NCBI GenBank assembly: GCA_000151295.1
Contig: GG745328.1
Coordinates: 1,797,266-1,861,265, forward strand
Direction: 5' to 3'
DNA from: Allomyces macrogynus ATCC 38327
Lineage: Eukaryota > Blastocladiomycota > Blastocladiomycetes > Blastocladiales > Blastocladiaceae
DNA: 64,000 nucleotides
In this document: positions 55,494-64,000 of the stretch, one piece after another
Numbering within the stretch: position 1 is the first letter of the stretch
Layout of the letters: each line of letters starts with the position of its first letter
Program-made: the position numbers and the translations under genes
The notes under the pieces: model-generated
What the model was told of the DNA's origin: nothing
The model's input: the letters and a program-made list of their open reading frames with translations, nothing else
The model's database searches: none

Positions 55494-58400
55494 TCACAAC
55501 GGCGCAGCCCCACCGTACAGCTGCCAGCACGTCTGCTGGCCGCCCTTGGTCATGAGCGGCAGCATGCTCGTGCGCGAATACACAAACGCCGGCGCAAACT
55601 CGGACCCGACCAGCCCAAAGATGGCCGTGACCAATAGCATCACCGCCAGCGGTACGCGCAGCGTGCGGTTCACGACTTTCGGTTCCTGGCACACGCGCAG
55701 CATGCGGTACTTATCCACCAGGTACTCGCTGCCGGACACGATCGCGCCGAGCAGGGCGACCATGGGGAACTGCGACGAGCCGAGGTAAATGATGTACTGG
55801 CTGCAGAGCGGGAAATGGAGTGATCAGTTCATGGCCGCGCGGGCTGGTCCAGAGCACAGAGGCGCGTACCGGTAGAGCAACTCGACGTATTCAGCCGCCA
55901 CGTCAAACTCGGGCTTGTTCTCCTCGTCCGACTTGGTGTTGACATTGGCCCACGGGAACTTGACCCACGTAATCACTTGCGGCGCAAAGATCTCAAACGC
56001 ATTGCCGAGCAATAGATCTGAAATGAGCAGCGTAAAGAACTTGACGCCGCCCGAGCACGGGTCGGCCTGGTAGATGGCCTGGTAGAAGGCAATGACGCCA
56101 ATCACGCGGAACAGGAACAGCTTGATGCTAGATGACAAAGTGGCGAGCGTCGGTCAGTCTTTATGACTTCAAGAGCAAGATGCACGGTGCCCATCAACGC
56201 ACATGGCCGCCTTCCACGTATGGTCGCGCGTCTTGAACCGGTCAAACACGGTCAACTGGTTGATCACAAACGCCGACGCGAAATTGATCATAGTCAAGGC
56301 CATTGAGATGCCCCAATCCATGAGCCGCAGCGTGCCGCTCGATGACCCGCCGCCCGGCTCGTTCTTTTCCGCCTCACGATTGCGTGTTGAGATATTCTAC
56401 AGAGCACCACACGCTCGAAGGTCAGCTGTGCTGAAAAAGAAACATAGACCAGTGGAGATGCGATACCGACTTGCAGCGTCTCGGTCAGGAGATACGACCC
56501 AATCACCATGAGCACAAACACGGTCGACGTGAACGTGCGCCGCATGACCAGCTGGTAGAACGGCACGTTGCGGTTTTGCGGGATAATGTTTTCCTCGGTG
56601 TCGTAGTGCTCCGTCTCGCGCTCGGCGTCCGGGTCGGCACGGAAAAGCAGCAGGTACGCGCCTGGGAGTAGGAACCAGAGCACGCACTGGGTGATGCCCG
56701 CGCCGCGCCTACATACACGTGGTTCAAGATGGTCAGCGAGCTGTCACGCAATGACATGCGCCGCGTCGGAATGAGCGGGTGGAGACGAACCAAAAACTCG
56801 TGAACTGCGAACCGAACGAGATGGTGAAGAGGCCGCCAAAGAAATTGGACGTTTCCGACGCCATCACGTGCGGGAGCCACACGACGAGCCCAAACAGCGC
56901 GAGAAACAGGTTGGCGCCTACAATGAACCGGATAAACTTGTAGTAGCGCTGAATGCCGACACCATACCGCTCCTTGAGCTCTTGCTCGGTGACCATGAGC
57001 GGCACGAGTTCTCGAACGTGCTCGTTGGCGGCCTGGTCGGCCAATCTGTTCGTCATCGCAATATGGTCAGGGCATGACCGTTCAAAGCCCGATGAAATCG
57101 AAAGAGAGCGTACCGCGTCGGATCCACCTCAATCCCCGCAGCCGACGTGGAAATCGACGCCGGCAGCGTATCGAGCGACACGACCATGGGTTTCGGCGGC
57201 ACGGCCGGCGCCAGGGACGGCGACGGGAAATTGGGTCCAAGTGGACTCGGCGGGACCACACCGTGACTGGGCGTACTGCTCGGTCGCCGCCCCATGTGGC
57301 TCCCGTTACTACTGGGCCGTCGACCGAGTGGGTAATCGCCGTACGGCGACTGCGCCGATGCGGGTGACGGCAGAAACGGGCCCGACGACGATACGCCCGC
57401 CGAAGACGGTGTTGCGAGCGGTATCGTCGGCCGTGTCGCCGGAGATTTTGGTGGAGTCGCTGGCGGGTACGGGGTGGTCGGGATCACGGGAATTCCAGGA
57501 GAGACGGGACCAAATCCGGGGGACGGCATCGGGAACTGGGCGCTGCCGGGCGACACGGGCGCGATTCCGGGCGAGGGAGGGTACAGGGCAATTGACGACG
57601 TTGGTAGCGCAAGACCAGTCGTCGATTGGCTCGCGACCGACGCAGCAGTCGGCGAAGTCGGAGTCGTTGGCGTCGGCATTGGCATGACCACGCTCGCACT
57701 GCCCGAAACGACCGTTTGCGCTCCAGGCGCCGTGGGTGTGGGCATCGGCATGACCGTGCTCGCACCGCTGGGAACAGCAGTTGGCGTTATTGGCACCGTT
57801 GGTGTCGGCATCGGCATGACGACACTTGCGCCCGCCGACGACGGCACCGCGCTCGACCCCGTGGGCGGGTACGGCGAGAAAGTGGTCAGCGGATACCCGG
57901 ATGGCGCAGGTGGCGGGTAACCGGGCGACGCCGGCGGCGGGTATACGGGCGAAGGAGGCGGATAGACGCCTGGTGACGGGGGCGGGTAGATGCCTGGCGC
58001 GATCGAATACGAGCTACCGCTCACTGCCGGCTGATAGAACCCCGGCGATGGTGGCGGCTGCGGTGACGGCATGACGAGCGGCGAGACCGGTTGCGGTTCC
58101 GGGAACGCAATGATCGGCGAGAGCCGTGCAGGCGATGCGTTCGACGCGACCCCGGACGACCGGCGAGACTGGACGCTCGACGCGCTCGTCAATGGCATGG
58201 GGCCGGGCCTGCCGCGCGCCTGCGCGATCCGCGACGGTCCGGGCGACGCGGTCGTGTTGGGCGATCCGGGCGGCGATTGCAGCCGCGTCGGGTCTACGGG
58301 CTGCGGCATGGCTTGCAGCGGTGGGGGCGTCGGCGTGTCGGGCGGGTAGACCGAAATGACCACCTTGTCCTCGGGATTTGCGCGGTGGAGACGCGCGTTC

Positions 58401-58606
58401 GCGTGCGCGTGCGCGTGTCCGTGCGCATGTTGTTCGTGTCCGGCAGGTGCAGCAGCAGTTGTCGTTGTAGCCGTCGTGCGCGCCGTTGCGGGTCCCGCAG
58501 TCGCTCCGCTGCCCGCAGACCCTCGGCGCGGTGCCCCGGCGCTTGGATCCGAGGGACGGCGTGCTGCGCCCGTGTTCGTGTCGGACCCGCGGCGCGAGTC
58601 CACCAT
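55494..58606 (-). CDS. TMC-like (transmembrane channel-like) protein
   Basis: Six exons: 58606-57114, 57045-56791, 56708-56471, 56396-56203, 56127-55870 and 55800-55494. They join in frame to 914 aa. The first 470 residues are Pro/Ser/Thr-rich with repeated SPGxxPPPSP and VVMPMPTPT units. A multi-span region follows, with about nine hydrophobic segments. These include YYKFIRFIVGANLFLALFGL, STVFVLMVIGSYLL, LFLFRVIGVIAFYQAIY and LRVPLAVMLLVTAIFGLVG. The TMC family region is recognisable: a Cys then FFTLLISDLLLGNAFEIF, then KPEFDVAAEYVELLYRQ and a VDKYRMLRVCQEPKVV block, matching the KPEFDI...ELIYGQ...YVKK...NCQAP order of animal TMCs. Animal TMC1/2 form mechanotransduction channels. Function here is unknown. 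The GTCGGT donor at 56470 is the least certain splice site. Confidence 0.72.
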
Positions 58607-59163
58607 GACTGGTCCCTTGGTGACGTGTCTAAGTGCTTGGTCGATTTACGTTGCACACGCGGAGAGATTGGTCCAGTTTGAGCTGCTTGGAGGTCTACCA
58701 CCACGCGTGCCGGCACGCCGTAGATGGGCGGCGCGGCCGAGTCGGCTGCGGGCTTCTGCGTCGTTATGCCAAGAGCCGCTGCAAGGTTGTTGCTGACGGC
58801 GGGGACGTGTTGATGCAAGCCGGGGTGCGTGGTGGTGTGTGTTGTGCCAGGGGCGACGGCCTGTCCGTGGTTCTCCTGGTTTCCTTGCGTCGCCGCCTCG
58901 CCGTGGCGGCGCCATGCAATGAATCGTGCCTAGCAACGCGCCATGTGCCACCACGCCACCGCCCAAGCACAGTCGCGCAGTTCTGTTGCGCGCGCTGATC
59001 GCCAACCAGATCGCAATCTCAGCCTTCACGCAGCACGACCACCGGCGAGGACGAGCCCAGAAACCTGCCAGCATCATTCGACACCGCCATGGTAGGCACC
59101 TGACGCACGCCCACCGGCCCAGCTGGACTCGAGCCCCCAAATTGACGGCCATCTCGCGTGTCA
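58607..59163. other. Divergent intergenic region, TMC / WDR55
   Basis: 557 bp between two outward-facing starts. It should contain both promoters. No gene was recognised. Confidence 0.5.
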
Positions 59164-60724
59164 ATGGCACAGGAACCTCTCCAACTCGGCCCAGCACCGG
59201 CTCCCATCACGCTCAAGGACACGGTGCCGCTCTCCGTCGACCTGCACCCGTCCGCCGACCTGCTTGCCGCTGGCCTGATCACGGGCCAGGTCAATTGGTA
59301 CTGTCGACGACCGCCAGCGCACCTGTTCTGCTCGAATCGCTGCTGACGATGCCATTGCACACCAGCTACTCGTACACGGACACGACGTCGAAGCGTCTTT
59401 TCGCGTCCAAGCACCACAAGGACTCGGTTCGCTGCGTCAAGTTCAGCAATGACGGCGCGCACCTTTACTCGTGCTCGACCGACAAGTCGATCCAGGTCAT
59501 GGACACGGAAACCAAGCAGGTTTTCTTGAAAAAGGCCAAGGCACACGAGTACGTGCTCTTTTCCACCTTCTCCACTCTGTCCCCGTGCAATGCGGCCTGA
59601 CCCGCACCCATTTACTTCAGTGACGGTATCAACACGCTCCTCCCACTCAACGAAACCCTCGTCGCATCCGGCGACGAGAACGGCGTCGTGCGCGTCTGGG
59701 ACCTGCGCGCCAAGAACATTGTCCAGGAGTGGCACGAGCACGAGGACCTGGTCACGGACCTGCATTTCGTCCCGCACAAGAAGACGATCGTCTCGACGGG
59801 CGCTGACGGGTACCTGTCCGTCTACGACCTGCGCAAAAAGGACGTGGTCGCGCGGTCCGATCAAATGGAGGTGGAGATGCTCTGTGTGGCACCCGTGCGC
59901 AACGGCAAGCGGCTCGTCGTGGGCAACTCGGACGGGTCGCTGAGTATTTGGTCGTGGGGATGGTGGGGCGACTTCAAGGACCGCTTTCCGGGCCATCCGG
60001 CGTCGGTTGATACGGTGGTTGCGATTTCCGACGATATGGTCGTGACAGGGTGCGCCGATGGGCTTGTCCGGTTCGTGGCATTCGCGCCTGCTGGACGATT
60101 TGCGCACGATTGACGCTGTCCCTGTCACCTGCATGTAGTGTTCTCTCGATCCACCCCAACAAGCTGCTCGGCGTGCTCGGCGCGCACGACGAATTCCCGA
60201 TCGAATCGCTCGCGCAGTCGCACGACAAGCGCTTCCTCGTCTCGTGCTCGCACGACCACACGATCCGGTTCTGGAACGCGTCCATTTTGCACGACTCGGG
60301 CAGCGACGACGACGAGCCCGAAGGCCAGGAGGAGGAGGCCGACCTGCCAGGAGGAGATGGCTCGGGCTCTGATGGGTGGGAGTCGGCCTCGGATGATGAG
60401 GACGCTGACGCCGACTCGAACGCCGACGGCAGCGACAACGACGAGGAGGACGCTGATTCTGATGCCGAAGCCGAAATTGACCCGAGTCGAGCAGCGGCGT
60501 TGGATGACGACCCGTTTGCCGAGACGGCCGACGATGACTTGGCGCTTGGCGAGGCACCAGTTCCAGACTCAGCCGACGCACCAGCAAGTGGCAATGAGAG
60601 CGACAGTAGCAGCAGTGACGAGGAGCCCGACGACCAGAAGAAGCGCAAGAAGAAGAAGGGTATTCTGAAGCGGTCGTTTGAGGTGAAGAAGCCCAAGAAG
60701 GACACGTTTTACTCTGGCCTGTGA
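59164..60724 (+). CDS. WDR55: WDR55/Jip5 ribosome-biogenesis WD-repeat protein
   Basis: Four exons, 59164-59297, 59366-59548, 59621-60070 and 60139-60724, giving 450 aa in frame. The WD40 propeller has VDLHPSADLLAAGLITGQV, SVRCVKFSNDGAHLYSCSTD, SGDENGVVRVWDLR, STGADGYLSVYDLRKK and VSCSHDHTIRFWN. A long acidic Asp/Glu/Ser tail follows. It ends in a Lys-rich patch and KKDTFYSGL, matching the FFxDL-like ending of Jip5/WDR55. Family members act in nucleolar pre-rRNA processing and large-subunit assembly. There is no frameshift. It converges on the helicase gene with 60 bp between stops. Confidence 0.85.
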
Positions 60725-60784
60725 ACAGTAAACCATTCATTCCCGGTGTGCCTATTTGATCATTCCAGGACTGCGTTTTGACAA

Positions 60785-63682
60785 TCAACCAACACGTCTC
60801 CTCTTCAACGCTCGTTCGCGAGCCGCGGCAATCGCTGCTTCTCGCTTGGCCTTTTGCGCATCGTCTGCACCGCTCGAGGATGCGGAAGGTGGAGGATTCT
60901 CAGACCGCGTCGCAGCCTTCTCCACCCTCTCGTCACCATCCTCGGTCCCTTCCGGGGCCGCCGCCGCTGCCATCGCGCGATCCAGTCGCGGGACATACGG
61001 CTCGACCCACTCCCACCGCCAGATGCGCGACACGAACCGCATATTCGCGCGTGTCGTATACATGATGTCGTGGTAGAACACCCACTCAATCTCACCCACA
61101 CGCGGGTCGTCCTTTTCCACGGCCGCGGCGAGTGCGCTCGTTGGGTGGATGGCCAGCGACATGAGCGCGTCGCTGTCGGCACGTTTGCCGTGGTGCACCG
61201 CGTACTGGTAAAAGACGGGCCGGCCGACCTGTTTCTTGGCGAGGTTCGGGTAGTAGGCCGTGCACAGCGCGCGCAGGATCGGGACGGGGTCGATCCGCGA
61301 CGTGGTTGGGTCGCGCGCGGAGGTGTCGGGAACGGACCACTTGTCGAGAATCGATTCGAGCTGGCGCTTGATTTTTTGGGCTGGTGGTGGATCATGATCG
61401 AGTTGTTTAGATGCGTCGCAAGGTCAGAGCGGGAGTCCACACATACCTTGCTCCAACGCACGATGGTGAAGCATGTTCTCGCGACACCACGACCTGCTAT
61501 AGTCGTGATCGCGCCACGCCGAGTAGACCTAGGAAATTGAGCGGTCAGCTGAGACACATTCCCAAGCAAAGCAGTGCGCGCGACAGCGTACGTTGTACAG
61601 CGCCAAGTGGTCCCCCGTCCGATCAAAAAACTGCCGACGCAGCTCATATACCTGCGCCTGCCGCTTCGAGTCCGCCGCGCCCTTGCCGCGCAGCTCAACC
61701 CAAACGCTCTCCACCGACAGCTTCGGGGGCAATCACGAGCATTTCGCGCGCCCCTTTAAACTTCGGCCGGGCCCCCAAGGAGGCCCCCCCCCCGCCCCCA
61801 CGGGAACCCGGGCCAGTTGCTTGAATTCGTCTCCAAAAGGGGGTTTCAAGGGCCCGAAGTCCCTTTTTGGCCCTTAAGGCCCCCAAAGGAGGAAAAAAAT
61901 CCGCGCAGGCGTACCCGGAGCAGGTCCGGGTTGGGCGCGTCAACAAAATCAAAGTTCTGCACGTTGTGCACGTTCATGGCCTTGAGGGCCAGGACCGTGT
62001 CGAGCAGCGCCGACCGCTGGATCTCGGGCTCGGTATTGGGCGGCAGGTCGCTGAAGGCCTCGTGCGAGTAGAGCCGGTAGGCCTTGCCGGGTTCGGTGCG
62101 GCCGGCACGGCCGGCGCGCTGCGTCGCGGCCGCTTGCGAGATGGGTGTGACGACGAGCGCGTCCATGTGCGTGACGGGGTCGTAGAGTTTTTGCTTGACG
62201 AAGCCGCAATCGACGACGAACACAATGCCGGGGATCGTGATGGAGGTCTAGTGATGGTACATGGGTCAATTTTGCAACAATGCCACACCATGAGCCAGCG
62301 AACCGCACGCAAACGTACCTGCGCAATGTTGGTCGCAAACACGACTTTGCGGTACCCTGGCCGCGCCGGCTCAAAAATCTCGCGCTGCTGGCCAGTCTCC
62401 AACGACGCGTAGAGGCCAAACACGCTCATCCCGACGACGCGTCGGCCGTCCGGGTCCTTCGAATGGTAATGTGCAACGTCGCCTCGGTAATCGAGTTTTG
62501 CGTCGAGCTTTTCCGTCGCGGTTACGGCACGCTCAATCTCCTGCGACCCGGTCAAAAAAACGAGTATGTCCCCCGGTCGCTCGTGGCGGTGAATGTGCAG
62601 CACCGTGTCGACAGCACGGTCGACAAACGACGACTGCAGCGCAGCGAGTCGCATGTTGCGCGCGTACATGATTTCGACGGGGTACGGCCGCCCGGGGATT
62701 TGGAAAATCGGGCAGCCGTAAAAAAAGTCGGAAAACTTTTCGACATCTAGGGGGATCGAGGTCTGAGCCGGTGAGATGGTGGACATGAAAGAGCGTTGCC
62801 ATTGCATCCTCAGCTGGTGCATACCGAGCGTCGCACTCATGATCAAGAGCTTGAGGTCGGGTCGCGTCCTCTTGCATTGCTTTAGCAGACCCAGCAAGAT
62901 ATCAGTTCCAACGGTGCGTTCGTGCGCCTCGTCTGTGGGTGGTCAAGTGAGTGAGTAAGGCCGTCCAGTCCGACAAACAGGCGCAAAAGGCGAACGCACC
63001 AACAACCACAACGTCGTACGCGGACAGCGCACCGTCGTCGACCAACTCGCGCAGCAACACACCGTCCGTCACGTATCGCAACTGCGTCGTTGGGGATACA
63101 ACTGCCTCAAACCGGATCGCGTATCCGACGCGATTGCCTAAGTTTCGTTCGCCCATTTCCTCGGCGACGCGCTTGGCATTGGAGATGGCAGCGATACGGC
63201 TGCAACGAGTGAGCGGGAGGTGGTCAGGAAAACAATCCTCACAACGAGGGTTCAACGTGAAGGATGCTGAGACGCACCGCGGTTGCGTGACAACAATGCG
63301 TGCATTTGGGTCGTGGCCGAGAATGTATTGCGGAATCTGCGTCGTTTTACCCGAACCAGTCTCGCCTGAGAAGAGATGTGTGAGTACTTGGCTCAAGACT
63401 GCCTTACCTGTGGTCATGAGAACGCAAAGCAAACTGACCGACAATGACCAAAAGGCCGTGTTCGGCAATGGCCTCGACGAGCTCCTTGCGGTACGGCTCG
63501 ATGGGCAAAGGCTGGCCAGTGGAGATTGCAGCTGATGGTGTTGGAACTCGGCTGGCGACAACGGGGTCCACGGAATGATTTGATATGGTCCTCAACCGCG
63601 GCCGTTCACGGGCTGATTCCTTTTCCGTGTGCCCATGCCCATGACCTGCATCGGTCTGGCTGACTTGGTCGTGTTGTTCCAT
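60785..63682 (-). CDS. DEAH-box RNA helicase (DHX/Prp family), damaged in one patch
   Basis: Eight exons: 63682-63439, 63365-63278, 63199-63000, 62932-62825, 62746-62319, 62247-61592, 61528-61447 and 61380-60785. It has [20 protein letters not shown], motif I GETGSGKT, Ia [27 protein letters not shown], and motif [21 protein letters not shown]. The C-terminal HA2 and OB-fold regions follow: [57 protein letters not shown] and [20 protein letters not shown]. The frame is intact except in 61755-61885, where it fails. Relatives remodel spliceosomal or ribosomal RNPs. The subfamily is not certain; DHX35/DHX40-like or Prp2-like are both possible. Confidence 0.87.
61755..61885. other. Sequence patch with inflated homopolymers (probable base-call damage)
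   Basis: Within a conserved exon of the helicase there are unusually many runs: GGGGGGGGGGG, CCCCC, TTTTTT, GGGGG. The reading frame breaks while both flanks are intact and conserved. The number of bases is out of phase with the flanking exon borders. This is the signature of locally poor sequence. Confidence 0.7.
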
Positions 63683-64000
63683 GATTGCCGTGCGATTGGA
63701 TCCGCGGTTCGTTGATGGCAGAACTGCTGTCTCCAGCTTTCTTCCGACCAGTTGCGACAAGTCGTGTTTGCCCGCCCGGGCAAGTGATTGTTGGTTGCGC
63801 GGCTAGCCAACATCGCCAGCGACGCGTCGTGATTCCCATAGTGATCAACTGGCGCAGCAACTGACCACGTGAGGGGAGTAAACAACCACTCTCGATCTCA
63901 AGAACGATCGCGAGCTGCCTGACCTTGCTCTTTACGTTTACCCCGTCGGCTCAACAAACATTGTGCTCAAGCACCCTTGCGGTGCCAGGAGCTCCGTGTC
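63683..64000. other. Upstream region of the helicase gene, to the window edge
   Basis: The helicase frame stays open upstream of its ATG to about 63760 without another ATG. The rest is presumed promoter. Nothing else was recognised. Confidence 0.45.

Noticed and set aside
1..64000. tRNA, rRNA, CRISPR arrays, transposons, viral genes or a bacterial-type defence system.
   Set aside because: None was recognised. No repeated spacers, transposase motifs or cloverleaf-like sequences stood out on reading both strands.

Overview
The window is nuclear DNA of a GC-rich, intron-bearing fungus. Introns are short (62-196 nt) with GTACGT, GTGCGT or GTATG-type donors and YAG acceptors. The genes are fungal (FKS-type 1,3-beta-glucan synthase, APSES/KilA-N factor, DUF7707 wall protein, Tsc13). 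They sit beside families kept by flagellated early-diverging fungi and lost in yeasts: an EFCAB9-like EF-hand protein, a TMC-like channel, WRAP73 and elongin B. This points to a zoosporic fungus, most likely Blastocladiomycota and perhaps Allomyces. That is an inference from gene content and composition, not an identification.

Layout. 0-8.6 kb: a membrane-anchored bZIP factor, a deaminase-like remnant, a UBE2T-like E2 with a GLFG-repeat tail, a METTL21-type methyltransferase, WRAP73 and a VOC-like remnant. 8.6-23.5 kb: two FKS glucan synthase paralogues tail to tail. Their 3' halves and 3' flanks form a nearly perfect palindrome with arms of about 4.8 kb around a 26-bp asymmetric core. This is the most striking feature of the window. 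24.7-41.6 kb: EFCAB9-like protein, DUF7707 wall protein, IRE1, a PXA-RGS-Nexin_C sorting nexin, PLAA/Doa1, elongin B and Swi5. 42-64 kb: Tsc13/TECR, an APSES-type factor, a LIM-RapGAP protein crossing a 125-N gap, mitochondrial Hsp10, a TMC-like channel, WDR55/Jip5 and a DEAH-box helicase.

How genes relate. IRE1 and the membrane bZIP are both plausible unfolded-protein-response parts. UBE2T, PLAA and elongin B belong to ubiquitin pathways. UBE2T and Swi5 belong to DNA repair. WRAP73, EFCAB9 and TMC fit a motile, centriole-bearing life stage. Glucan synthase, Tsc13 and the DUF7707 protein serve wall and membrane building. Genes are otherwise packed as independent divergent or convergent units, with no operon logic.

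Exon models were built by hand from splice signals and reading-frame continuity. Most multi-exon models close in frame without correction. Several others need single-base frameshift corrections, and one patch near 61.8 kb looks like damaged sequence. These are probably draft-assembly errors, but that is untested.
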